Source: Novosphingobium endophyticum (lineage in GTDB: Bacteria > Pseudomonadota > Alphaproteobacteria > Sphingomonadales > Sphingomonadaceae). From it: a DNA stretch of 64,000 nt. A program made the position numbers and the translations under genes. Shown here piece by piece: positions 17,460 to 25,574 of the stretch. The notes beneath the pieces were generated by a model. It was not told the origin of the DNA. It did no database searches and saw nothing but the letters and a program-made list of their open reading frames with translations. The DNA lies in NCBI RefSeq assembly GCF_014640675.1, contig NZ_BMHK01000015.1:36150-100149 (forward strand), written 5' to 3'. How positions within the stretch are numbered: the first letter of the stretch is position 1; every line of letters starts with the position of its first letter.

Positions 17460-18080
17460 ATGCTGCACGTATTCACGCCCCATGCCGGCCCGGACCTTGC
17501 GAACGAGGTCCTTCGCGCGATGTTCGCCGCGCGCAAGTCGGTCTTCGTCGACCTGCTCAAATGGGACGTACCGGTTCTGGCCGGCCGCTACGAAATCGAC
17601 CGGTTCGACAACGGCCACGCCGCCTATCTCGTGCTTGCCGACGCGCACGGCGCCCATCTCGCCTCCGTGCGGCTTCTGCCGACGACGCGCCCCCACATCC
17701 TCGACAGCTTCTATGCCGACCTGTGCGACCAGGCGCTGCCGCACGGCACCGACGTGTTCGAAATCACGCGCTTCTGCCTCGACCGCCGGCTGCGCGCGGC
17801 CCCGCGCCGGGAGGCGCGCGACACGCTCGTCATGGCACTGGCCCAGTACGCCCTGGAAAACGGCATCGCGGCCTACAGCGCGGTCGCGCCGACCGGCTGG
17901 GCCCGCCAGATCGTGGCGTTCGGCTGGCACGCCGCGATGCTGGGACGCCCGGCCGCGATCGGCGGCGAGGAGCTCGCAGCCCTGCGCATCGATATCGCGC
18001 CCGAGACCCCTCACCTGCTCGCGGCCGCGGGCATCCGGCCGGCCGGCGAGCACAGCCGCACCCGGTGCGCAGCGGCATGA
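17460..18080 (+). CDS. luxI: LuxI-family acyl-homoserine-lactone synthase
   Basis: 206 residues. Family residues are all present: Arg25 and Phe29 in AARKSVFVDLLKWDV, Trp35, Asp47 and Asp50 in YEIDRFDN, Arg71 in SVRLLPT, and Glu101/Arg104 in VFEITRFCLD. It makes an AHL from S-adenosylmethionine and an acyl carrier. The start MLHVFTPHAGP is followed at once by the conserved region; longer frames upstream overlap luxR and lack homology. The stop overlaps an ATG of the next frame, so it is coupled to the phyH gene. Confidence 0.92.
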   Translation: MLHVFTPHAGPDLANEVLRAMFAARKSVFVDLLKWDVPVLAGRYEIDRFDNGHAAYLVLADAHGAHLASVRLLPTTRPHILDSFYADLCDQALPHGTDVFEITRFCLDRRLRAAPRREARDTLVMALAQYALENGIAAYSAVAPTGWARQIVAFGWHAAMLGRPAAIGGEELAALRIDIAPETPHLLAAAGIRPAGEHSRTRCAAA

Positions 18081-18094
18081 GGGAGGAGAAGGTC

Positions 18095-18976
18095 ATGACC
18101 GCAGCCATCGGTCTTGCCGAGGCCATCGAAGCACATGCCTCGCGCCTCCTGAAGGAAGGGTTCTGCATAATTCCCGGCGCGCTGCCGGCCGGAACCCTCC
18201 GAGCGCTCGACAACGACCTTGCAGAGCGATTCGCATCGACGCCGTTCGGGAGAGGCGGCTTTTACGGATCGCGCACGAAGCGCTTCGGCCGGCTGCTCGT
18301 GCGTTCGCCCCGCGCGGCCGAGCTCGTCCAGCACGCGCTGGTCCGCGGCATCGCCGAGAGGGTTCTGTCGCCCTGGTGCGACTGCATCCAGCTCAACACG
18401 GCCCAGGCGATCGCGGTGCATTCCGGCAGCCCGGAACAGCTTCCGCACCGCGACCAGGACATGTGGCAGGCGCCCAAGGGCGAGGCGGAATATCTCGTCA
18501 ACGTGATGTGGCCGCTGAGCGAGTTCTGCGGCGAGAACGGCGCGACGCTGGTCTGGCCTCACAGCCACGGTGCGCGGGCGCTGGCGAGTCAGCCGTGCGA
18601 AGCGCCGATCGTCGCGCGCATGGCGCCAGGCAGCGCCCTCGTCTTCCTGGGCTCGACGCTGCACGCCGCCGGCGCCAATCGCAGCCGCCAGGTCCGACGC
18701 GGCGTGATCGTGGGCTACTCATTGGGGTGGCTCAAGCCTTACGAAAACCAGTGGCTTGCCTATCCGCCCGAGGTCGCCCGCACTTTCCCCGCCGATCTCG
18801 CGGCGCTCGTCGGCTACCGGCAGCACCGGCCGAACCTGGGCAACTATGAGGGGCAATGCCCCTCGGTCGTGCTTCAGGGCGACGGCGAGAGGCCGCTGGG
18901 CGCTGTCGATGCGCTCCGGCCCGACCAGGAAGCGCTGGTCGAAGCCTATCTGGAGATGCAGCGGGCACGGTCATGA
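18095..18976 (+). CDS. phytanoyl-CoA dioxygenase (PhyH) family protein
   Basis: 293 residues. The Fe(II)/2-oxoglutarate dioxygenase residues are visible: HRDQDMWQ supplies the HxD pair, LHAAGANRS the distal His, and the following SRQVRRGVIVGYS the 2-oxoglutarate-binding Arg. N-terminal EGFCIIPGALPAGTL is the PhyH opening. ATG 18095 is preceded by ggagg; ATG 18077 overlaps the luxI stop. I recall luxI-linked phyH genes in other sphingomonads. The substrate is unknown: an acyl-HSL, a fatty acid or the lasso peptide are all conceivable. The last codons overlap the gntR start. Confidence 0.85.
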   Translation: MTAAIGLAEAIEAHASRLLKEGFCIIPGALPAGTLRALDNDLAERFASTPFGRGGFYGSRTKRFGRLLVRSPRAAELVQHALVRGIAERVLSPWCDCIQLNTAQAIAVHSGSPEQLPHRDQDMWQAPKGEAEYLVNVMWPLSEFCGENGATLVWPHSHGARALASQPCEAPIVARMAPGSALVFLGSTLHAAGANRSRQVRRGVIVGYSLGWLKPYENQWLAYPPEVARTFPADLAALVGYRQHRPNLGNYEGQCPSVVLQGDGERPLGAVDALRPDQEALVEAYLEMQRARS

Positions 18977-19581
18977 ACCCGGGCGCGACCGCCGAGCGCG
19001 TGCTCGATACGCTGCGCGGGCGCATCGCCGGCCGCGAGTTCCGTCCCGGCGACCGGCTCGATGCGGCCGTGCTCGCGGCCGGCCTCGCCGCGAGCGTTAC
19101 GCCGGTGCGTGACGCGCTGCACCGTCTGACCGGTGAGGGCCTGGTGGAAACACGCCTGGGAAGCGGATTTTACATTCCCGCGCTCGACGAGCCGCTGCTC
19201 AAGGATCTCTACTACTGGTCCGCCGAGCTCGTGTTCCTGGCGATCCGCGGCTGGCCGCGCAGCGAGGCCGGGACGAGCCTGCCCCCCACGTCTGCGGAGC
19301 CATCGGTGGCCGAACGCGCCGGCACCCTGTTCCTGGCCATCGCGCGCCTTTCGGCCAACAGCGAACACGCGCGGGCGCTCGCGCGTCTGAATGCCCGGCT
19401 CCATGCGGTAAGGACAGTGGAGCCGCTGGTTCTGGGCGACACCGACGGGGAACTCGACACCTGGCTTCCCGTCCTCGCGGCAGGCGAGCGCGAGGGGCTG
19501 CGGCGGCTTTGCACGTCCTATCACCGCCGGCGCATCCGCGCCGCGGCCGAACTCGTGCGCGCGGTCTACAGGGCGGAGTGA
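18973..19581 (+). CDS. GntR-family transcriptional regulator
   Basis: 202 residues. The N-terminal winged helix is clear: VLDTLRGRIAGREFRPGDRLD, LAASVTPVRDALHRLTGEGLVETRLGSGFYIP. The remainder is helical and Ala/Arg-rich, like a short FadR/FCD-type effector domain without obvious metal histidines. The ATG overlaps the phyH stop (ATGA). It is the last gene before the lasso precursor and so a candidate regulator of that promoter, though this rests on position only. Confidence 0.85.
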   Translation: MNPGATAERVLDTLRGRIAGREFRPGDRLDAAVLAAGLAASVTPVRDALHRLTGEGLVETRLGSGFYIPALDEPLLKDLYYWSAELVFLAIRGWPRSEAGTSLPPTSAEPSVAERAGTLFLAIARLSANSEHARALARLNARLHAVRTVEPLVLGDTDGELDTWLPVLAAGEREGLRRLCTSYHRRRIRAAAELVRAVYRAE

Positions 19582-19710
19582 CGCGCGTCCTGCTCTGCCG
19601 CCAGCGCGAACAATCGGCATATCAGGCGCGTATAAGTTTCGGATAATGCGCCCGCGTTCCTAGCATTCTCGTGCTGCAGCGCTTTGCAGTGAACCGAGAA
19701 GGAGCACATC
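19582..19710 (+). promoter_or_regulatory. leader and ribosome-binding site of the lasso precursor gene
   Basis: 129 bp between gntR and the precursor. It is less GC-rich than its surroundings around tataagtttcggataatg (19629-19646), where a promoter may lie. A strong site, gaaggag, ends seven bases before ATG 19711. No lux-box palindrome was seen. A separate promoter here would allow high precursor levels independent of the luxI transcript. Confidence 0.5.
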
Positions 19711-19836
19711 ATGGAACGTGAAACGCATGACGAAGTGATCGAGATCGGCAAGGCGAGCGTCGAAACGCTCGGCGCCTCCGGCATCCCGGTCGATGAAAAC
19801 CTCGGCCAGTTCCAGGCCGGACTCTCCGACGACTGA
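19711..19836 (+). CDS. lasso peptide precursor (A gene), sphingonodin-like
   Basis: 41 residues. The leader (1-20) runs MERETHDEVIEIGKASVETL, with Thr at the -2 position that lasso proteases need. The core (21-41) begins GASGIPVDE and ends QAGLSDD. Gly1 can form the isopeptide bond with Asp8 (8-residue ring), or less likely Glu9. The 21-residue length, Asp8 and LSDD end are like sphingonodin I as I remember it. The strong ribosome-binding site and the B and C genes directly downstream confirm it. The product would be cut, folded and ring-closed by the next two proteins. Confidence 0.93.
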   Translation: MERETHDEVIEIGKASVETLGASGIPVDENLGQFQAGLSDD

Positions 19837-19837
19837 C

Positions 19838-19887
19838 GACAAGGCGCGCGGATCCTTCTGTGGGGAGGGGGCCGCGCGCCGCTTGTC
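19838..19887 (+). terminator. hairpin between precursor and processing genes
   Basis: Arms gacaaggcgcgcgg (19838-19851) and ccgcgcgccgcttgtc (19872-19887) pair almost perfectly, with a two-base bulge. It starts two bases after the precursor stop and has no strong T-run. Such a stem fits a partial terminator or an mRNA 3' stabiliser that keeps precursor mRNA above the enzyme mRNA, as in other proteobacterial lasso operons. Confidence 0.65.
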
Positions 19888-19923
19888 CTTGCGGACACCG
19901 AAAAACTCGCCGGATATCACACC

Positions 19924-20583
19924 ATGGGCCATAGTCTGCGCGCCGGGATCAGTTACTGCGATGCGGGCGGGCGCCTCATCTTCCTCGACGTTCACGCCGA
20001 TCGCTACTTCTGCCTCGCGCCCGAAGCCGAGGCGGCTTTTCGCCGTCTCGTGGCGCATCCCGGCGCGAGCGAAGCGGCGGCGCCAGGACTGCTGGAGTCC
20101 GGGATGCTGGTGCGGACCCGGCACGCCGAGGTGCCGCGCCCCTTTTCGCTCGCCAGGCGCGCCGAGACCAGTCTTCTCGACCTGCCGCGCCTGCGTGCTT
20201 CTTCAGCCGAGCTTCTCGCCGCGCTGTCACGGCTGGCGCTTGCCGGCCTTTTGCTACGGCGGCGCGGCCTTCGCCGCAGCCTGGAGCGTCTGGCCGCAGC
20301 CAGGCCCAGCTGCGCGCCGGCGCGCCTCGACATGCCGCAAGCGCTACAGCGCCCGGCCGCGGCCTTCGAGATGAGTGCGCGCCTCGTGCGCTCGCACGAC
20401 CAATGCCTGCCGCGATCGATCGCGCTTGCCCGGCACTGCGCGGCGCGCGGGCTTGCGGCCGATCTCGTCATCGGCGTGCGCCTGCGCCCTTTTGCCGCGC
20501 ACGCCTGGGTGCAGGCGGGACCCTGGCTCCTGAACGACCGTCTCGACACCGTGCGCACCTACACGCCGATCCTTGCGGTATGA
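19924..20583 (+). CDS. lasso peptide B protein: leader-binding domain fused to cysteine protease
   Basis: 219 residues. Residues about 5-75 resemble the PqqD-like leader-recognition element (GGRLIFLDVHADRYFCL). Residues about 120-219 are the transglutaminase-like protease, with Cys161 in SHDQCLPRSIAL, His193 in AAHAWVQ and Asp205 in LLNDR as the triad. It should remove the 20-residue leader before Gly21. The stop overlaps the cyclase ATG. The single-gene form is usual in Proteobacteria; Gram-positive clusters split it into B1 and B2. Confidence 0.9.
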   Translation: MGHSLRAGISYCDAGGRLIFLDVHADRYFCLAPEAEAAFRRLVAHPGASEAAAPGLLESGMLVRTRHAEVPRPFSLARRAETSLLDLPRLRASSAELLAALSRLALAGLLLRRRGLRRSLERLAAARPSCAPARLDMPQALQRPAAAFEMSARLVRSHDQCLPRSIALARHCAARGLAADLVIGVRLRPFAAHAWVQAGPWLLNDRLDTVRTYTPILAV

Positions 20584-22346
20584 CGCGCGCACGCTTCATC
20601 GCGCTCGTGCGGCCTTCCCGAGAGGCCGGCGCCGGGCTAGCCCGGCGCATCGAGGAGCGATCGCGCGAAATGCCCGGCCTGGAACCGGTGCTTGAAACGG
20701 GCACGCTCAGTGTCGCGACAAGCGCTTGCTGCCCGCTCATTCTCGAAGGCGCGGGAGTCATAATCGGATCGCTGTTCCGGCGCGGGGCTCGTCGCCGGAC
20801 GGACCGGCTCGAACCGGAGGAAGCCGCGCGCATCGCGGCCAGTCGCGGCGGCGATCTCGTGGAGCACTACTGGGGCCCCTATCTCGCCATTCTGGCAAGA
20901 CCAGGGGGATCGGGGGTGGATGCTGTGCGCGCGCCGCTGGGCGAATTGCCCTGTTATTTCGCGCGGCACGAGGATGCGATCGTCCTCGCCTCCGACACCG
21001 AGCTTCTCGCCCGCTTCGGCTTCTACCGGCCCGCGGTGGCCTGGGACGCCGTCGTTCGCGCCCTGGCGGCACGCGACTTGCGTACGCCCGCGACCTGCCT
21101 TGCGGGCCTTGCCGAACTGCCGGGCGGGCAGCGCCTCGAAATCGCCAGCGGGCAAACCAGGAGGCGCGAGCTGTGGTCGCCCTGGAGCTTTGCCGCACGC
21201 GATGGGCAGATCGCGCGGATCGAGGATGCGGTCGAAGCGCTCGCCGCCACCGCGAGTGAATGCATCGCGGCAAGGGCCTCGGACTACCGCAGGAGCGTGC
21301 TCATGCTTTCCGGCGGGCTCGATTCGTCGATTCTCGCGGCAGGTCTCAGCCAATGTAGCGCGCAGGCGCATGCGCTCACGCTCGTAACCGGCGATGCCGT
21401 CGGCGACGAGCGCGACTACGCGCGCTGCACCGCGGCGGCGCTCGGCGTGCCGCTTGAGGAGGGCCTGCGCGATGTTTCCCGGATCGATCCGGGCCGATCG
21501 GGCGCGAGCCGCCTGCCGCGCCCATGCGTGCGTCTGTTCCTCCAGGAATCGACGCGCCTTGCGCGCGATCTGGCCCGGCGCACGGGAGCCGACGCGGTCT
21601 TTGGCGGCGGCGGGGGCGACAATGTCTTCTGCTCGCTCCAGTCCTCCGCTCCTGCCGCCGACCGCCTTCTCACCTCGGGGCCCGGCTGGAACTTCCTTGT
21701 CACGGCCTACGAGATCAGCCGCCTCGCGCAGGCCAGTCTGCCGGCGGTGATGCACGATGCCGCGAGGCGCGCCTGGCTGGGCAGCAGCGCCTTCAGGCCC
21801 TTTCGCGACGTCAACCTGCTCGCGCCGCGCGCGCTTGAAGCCATCGCCCCTGCCGGCGGTCATCCCTGGTTTTCCGCCGCGCCCGGGGCGCTACCCGGCA
21901 AGGCGGCGCATGTGCGGCTCATCGCCTATGCCCAAAGCTACGTCGAAGGCCTCGATCCGCAGGGCTCGCCGGCAAGCGTTGCGCCGTTGCTTTCGCAGCC
22001 GCTGGTCGAGACCTGTCTTCGCATCCCCAGCTGGCTATGGTTTGAGGAGGGCCGCAATCGCGCCGTCGCGCGCCGCGCCTTTGCCGGAAGGCTGCCGGCG
22101 CGGATCGTTCAGAGGCGGTCCAAGGGCACGCCCGACAGCTTCGTCGCCGAGATCTTCGAGACCCACCGCGGCGCCTTGCGCGAAATGCTGGCTGATGGCC
22201 AGCTGGTCAGGCGCGGCCTGATCGAGCGCAACCGCCTGCTCGAAGTGCTGGACGACCCGCGGCCGGCAAGCGGGGAGGGGTTTCGCCGCGTACTCCAGTT
22301 CGTCGATGTCGAAGCCTGGGCCCGCGGCTGGGAGAACCGCGCCTGA
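20580..22346 (+). CDS. lasso cyclase (C protein), asparagine synthetase-like
   Basis: 588 residues from ATG 20580 (ATGA overlap with B). The N-terminal region is a degenerate glutaminase domain lacking the catalytic Cys2 (it starts MTRARFIALV). The synthetase domain has the ATP pyrophosphatase loop LMLSGGLDSS at 241-250. It should adenylate the Asp8 (or Glu9) side chain and join it to the Gly1 amine, closing the ring around the tail. A frame start at 20403 would overlap B by 60 codons and is rejected. The 169 bp after the stop contain no obvious gene or terminator. Confidence 0.92.
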   Translation: MTRARFIALVRPSREAGAGLARRIEERSREMPGLEPVLETGTLSVATSACCPLILEGAGVIIGSLFRRGARRRTDRLEPEEAARIAASRGGDLVEHYWGPYLAILARPGGSGVDAVRAPLGELPCYFARHEDAIVLASDTELLARFGFYRPAVAWDAVVRALAARDLRTPATCLAGLAELPGGQRLEIASGQTRRRELWSPWSFAARDGQIARIEDAVEALAATASECIAARASDYRRSVLMLSGGLDSSILAAGLSQCSAQAHALTLVTGDAVGDERDYARCTAAALGVPLEEGLRDVSRIDPGRSGASRLPRPCVRLFLQESTRLARDLARRTGADAVFGGGGGDNVFCSLQSSAPAADRLLTSGPGWNFLVTAYEISRLAQASLPAVMHDAARRAWLGSSAFRPFRDVNLLAPRALEAIAPAGGHPWFSAAPGALPGKAAHVRLIAYAQSYVEGLDPQGSPASVAPLLSQPLVETCLRIPSWLWFEEGRNRAVARRAFAGRLPARIVQRRSKGTPDSFVAEIFETHRGALREMLADGQLVRRGLIERNRLLEVLDDPRPASGEGFRRVLQFVDVEAWARGWENRA

Positions 22347-22515
22347 TCGCTTTCCCGCGCTCGGCCGTGCCGCGCATGCCGGTGAAGGTAGGCTAGCCGC
22401 GAAGGCGCGAGCTTGTCAGTTCAGCCGTAGCGGGAAGCCGGTCCGTGGCCCGCACGAACGCACAGGGATAGCCCGAGGCCTTCAGCCGCGCTGCCCCATC
22501 CGGCCGCTTTGATGC

Positions 22516-22980
22516 CTATCCTGAGCCACCGATCAGAGCCGAGAGCCTGGGATGCGTGTCGTCCGCCAGCGGATTGATGACCGTCAGCCCGCGCGTGACG
22601 AATCCGTGCTGCATGTCCTCGGACAACAGTAGCGTACAGCCTGCGTCCGCAGCCGCGGTCAGAATCAGGGCATCCCAGAATTGCAGCTTGTGATCGATCA
22701 CCAGGTCGGCGGCAGACAGGGCGGTGCGTGTTTCCGAAGCCGAGGTTCCAAAGGCTTCAGCGAATTCGAGCAGGACTTCGCGCGCCTCATTCGCCGTCGC
22801 GCCGCTCCGCCTGAGCACGACAAACAGTTCGCCGAGGGTTTGGGCGGGGGCGACGATACTTACCGATTCCGCTAGCCGGGAGACCAGCGCCCGAACCTTC
22901 GCGATCTTGTCATCGTCCTGCGCCGAGCGGCTGACGCCGGCGAGGTAAGCGAGAATGTCGCTGTCGAGGGCGACACGCAT
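22516..22980 (-). CDS. PIN-domain toxin (VapC-like)
   Basis: 154 residues. PIN-domain acidic residues: Asp6/Asp8 in MRVALDSDILAYL, a Glu in QTLGELF, and Asp residues in ADLVIDHKLQFWDALIL and LLSEDMQ. Expected to be a Mg-dependent RNase that cuts specific RNAs when free of antitoxin. The ATG overlaps the antitoxin stop (TGATG). It lies between the convergent lasso operons, a position usually empty in such clusters. Confidence 0.85.
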   Translation of the reverse strand: MRVALDSDILAYLAGVSRSAQDDDKIAKVRALVSRLAESVSIVAPAQTLGELFVVLRRSGATANEAREVLLEFAEAFGTSASETRTALSAADLVIDHKLQFWDALILTAAADAGCTLLLSEDMQHGFVTRGLTVINPLADDTHPRLSALIGGSG

Positions 22981-23210
22981 CAGTCGTAAAGATCGCCGCG
23001 AGACCATTCTCCGGAATGGCGGACGGGAAGGCTCTTGACGAACTTGAGAAGCCGGTCGACCGAACGGCGTTCCCGATCGCGGTCTACGGGGAGCACGCGC
23101 GCGACGGGGCGACCGCGAGACATCACGGTAAAGCTCTGACCTTCGGAGACATCGCGCAGAAGCTCCGAGAAATGCTGATTGGCCTCGCTGGCACTGATCG
23201 CTCTATCCAT
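22980..23210 (-). CDS. Phd/YefM-type antitoxin
   Basis: 76 residues: MDRAISASEANQHFSELLRDV, then GQSFTVMSRGRPVARVLPVDRD, the Phd/YefM fold signature, followed by a basic tail that would wrap the PIN toxin. It precedes and overlaps the toxin gene, the usual order, and should repress its own promoter. The upstream 250 bp up to the isopeptidase end have no other gene. Confidence 0.85.
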   Translation of the reverse strand: MDRAISASEANQHFSELLRDVSEGQSFTVMSRGRPVARVLPVDRDRERRSVDRLLKFVKSLPVRHSGEWSRGDLYD

Positions 23211-23459
23211 GAACGCAATTTAGTGGATAACACTAGATTGTGCAAGATCGGCAGCTAGGGAGTAACGCGGTCTTTCCAGCGGCCCCGGCGAACAGATGGA
23301 AATTTCTGAACCCGCAAGCGGTCAGCGCCCTACCTTGGCCAAAGCCGTCGGCGAAACCGGCGCTCGCGACCGGTTGCCCTCCCCGCGCTTGAGCGCTCAT
23401 ATCATCCAGGCCGATGAAACGCGGCGCGGCAGGGCCGATACCGGCCGTAGGGCACCCGA

Positions 23460-25574
23460 TCACGAGTGCGAGGGCCTCTCCCGCCTTGCCTCGCGCAGGA
23501 CCTGCCAGCGGCGGTACTGCGCGGCTTTGCCCGGATCGGTATCCCGCCTGCCCTGCAGCCAGAAGGCGAACCAGTCGAGATTGCGTTCGTAGATCGCGCG
23601 GCGATGCGCCGGCTGCCACTTGATATGGTGTTCGCCGGGAAAGACGTGCATCTCGACCGGCTGGCCGGCCTCGCGAAGCGCGGTGAACGTCTGGAGCGCG
23701 AGCAGCGTTTCCTCGTCGGCAAGCTGCATCAGCAGGGGAACATCCATGCGGCTGGCATTGAGCGCCATCGAATAGGGCCGCCAGAAGTCCGGACTATCGC
23801 GGCTCGCGGGCGGAAAGCCCATCGCCTCCATGGTCTCGGCATAAGCGATGCCGCCATATGTCGTGATCGACTGGGGCTCCATGCAGCAGGTGCTGATCGC
23901 CGCGGCCGCGAAGAGATCGGTGTTGATGAGCGCGAAGCGCGCGCTCGAGGATCCGTCGCTCAACCCGGTGATGCCGATGCGCGCCGGATCGGCGATGCCG
24001 CGATCGACGACCATCCCGATGCCGGTTTCCAGCGACGAGAGCAGACTGCGCCGCTCTGCCCAGTCTTCAAGATTCGCCGCATTGACGTCAGCCCAGGAGC
24101 GGATGCCCGGCCGGCTTGCCGCGACGAAGGGCGCGCGCTCGATGCTCAGGACCGCGAAGCCGCGCGCGGCAAAAGCGTGGATCGGATATTCATCGCCCGT
24201 GCCGCCGCGCAGGAAGCCGTCGCTGTGATACTGGACGACGATCATCGGCAGGCGCACGCCGGGCCTGTAGCCGGGTGGTAGCACGAGATCGCCGCGCGCC
24301 TCGAGCCCGACGTCGTTCTTCCAGTGCAGCCGTTCGACTTTCCCTAGGGCAATATCGCGGAACTGCAGATTGGGATCGAAGGCACGGCGCGTCTCGCCCG
24401 TGTCGGGATCGATCATGACCAGATGGCGCGGCGTGGTCGCGTTCTCCGACGTGCACAGCAGCGAGGTGCCGGCCATAACGCAGCCGAGCAGGACATTGCC
24501 GGTGCGCAGGATCGCGCGCGGCGCGGCGGCCTCGCCCGGGCGCCAGCGATATAGGCCCATGCGTCCCTTTGCCCAGCCCTCGCGCCTCAGGAAGATGAGG
24601 TCCCTGCCCTCGCGGTCCCACCACATAGCGGTAAAGCCCCCATCGCAGGCCTTCGCGCTGCACACGATGCGCTCGCCGCCGCGTTCCTCGACCACGAGCC
24701 GCAAGGGCGCCAGCGGACTGGCGCCGCTTCGCTCGGTCAGCGCGCGCCGCCCGCCGGGCGCCGCTGCCTGCGGCGCGATCGACGCGCCCGACTGGTCCTC
24801 CATCGCCACCAGCGCCTTTTCAGCCGCGCTGGCGGATCGAACCTCGCCGCTTTCCGGGTCGATCGAGAACGCCCGGCGCGGCGTATCGGGCAGTAGCGGG
24901 CGCATGGCGTAGTTGGGCGCGAAACGCGCATCATAGAGCCAGCCCCCGCGTCCCTCGCGCGCGACCTTGTCTGCCGCCTCCGCCTGCCCGGGCTGCGAGA
25001 CGAAGACGAGGCGCTTGCCCTCCCCGCTCCAGGCGAGCGTCTTCACATCGACTTCGGAGCGTGTGACCCGCCATGCCCCGCGGCCATCGGCGCGCGCGCG
25101 CCAGACCTGCGTCACGCCGTGATCGCGTCGCAGGTAGGCGATCCACCTGCCATCGGACGACCAAGCCGGCGTGACGATCGCCGGAAATCCAACGTCGACG
25201 ACAAGGCCGCGCGCCAGCGTCGTGTTCGTGATCATCTCCCCCCCGCGATCGAGAATGCGCGGACCTTCGCTTCCGGAAAGATCGATCACCACCAGCGCGC
25301 GGCAGTAGCTGTTGGTCTTGGGGTCGGCGCGGCTGAGAATGAAGGCCGCCTTCGTGCCGCCTGGCGAGACCCCAAGCGGGCTGGGCTGGCCGAACATCGC
25401 GCCGTCGGGCTGGCCGATGTCGCGAAGTCCGACAAGATCGTCCGGCGTGACAGGCCGCTTGGCTGCCGCCGCGCGTGGCGGCGGCAGCAGGTCGTCGCAG
25501 GCCGCAAGCGCTGGCGCGGGCAATGCCGCGAAGTTCGCGGCAGCAATGGCTCCAAGAACGCGCGTGCTTACCAT
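23460..25574 (-). CDS. lasso peptide isopeptidase (Atxe2-like S9 peptidase)
   Basis: 704 residues with a signal peptide (cleavage near ALA, residue 24), a beta-propeller region and an alpha/beta hydrolase domain. Ser539 in GITGLSDGSS, Glu622 in LADEET and His650 in GEHHIKWQP form the likely triad. The spacings (83 and 111 residues) match what I recall for Atxe2, which uses Glu instead of Asp. It should hydrolyse the Gly1-Asp8 isopeptide bond, probably in the periplasm, turning the lasso linear. The start overlaps the receptor gene end, so import and opening are coupled. Confidence 0.92.
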   Translation of the reverse strand: MVSTRVLGAIAAANFAALPAPALAACDDLLPPPRAAAAKRPVTPDDLVGLRDIGQPDGAMFGQPSPLGVSPGGTKAAFILSRADPKTNSYCRALVVIDLSGSEGPRILDRGGEMITNTTLARGLVVDVGFPAIVTPAWSSDGRWIAYLRRDHGVTQVWRARADGRGAWRVTRSEVDVKTLAWSGEGKRLVFVSQPGQAEAADKVAREGRGGWLYDARFAPNYAMRPLLPDTPRRAFSIDPESGEVRSASAAEKALVAMEDQSGASIAPQAAAPGGRRALTERSGASPLAPLRLVVEERGGERIVCSAKACDGGFTAMWWDREGRDLIFLRREGWAKGRMGLYRWRPGEAAAPRAILRTGNVLLGCVMAGTSLLCTSENATTPRHLVMIDPDTGETRRAFDPNLQFRDIALGKVERLHWKNDVGLEARGDLVLPPGYRPGVRLPMIVVQYHSDGFLRGGTGDEYPIHAFAARGFAVLSIERAPFVAASRPGIRSWADVNAANLEDWAERRSLLSSLETGIGMVVDRGIADPARIGITGLSDGSSSARFALINTDLFAAAAISTCCMEPQSITTYGGIAYAETMEAMGFPPASRDSPDFWRPYSMALNASRMDVPLLMQLADEETLLALQTFTALREAGQPVEMHVFPGEHHIKWQPAHRRAIYERNLDWFAFWLQGRRDTDPGKAAQYRRWQVLREARRERPSHS

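Noticed and set aside
16400..19710. lux box for LuxR binding
   Set aside because: No palindrome of the ACCTGT-N-ACAGGT kind was found before luxR, luxI or the precursor. Sites in this group can be divergent, so its absence is not decisive.
19582..19923. A second lasso precursor gene
   Set aside because: Checked all plus frames for a leader with Thr at -2 followed by Gly and an acidic residue at 7-9; only the gene at 19711 fits.
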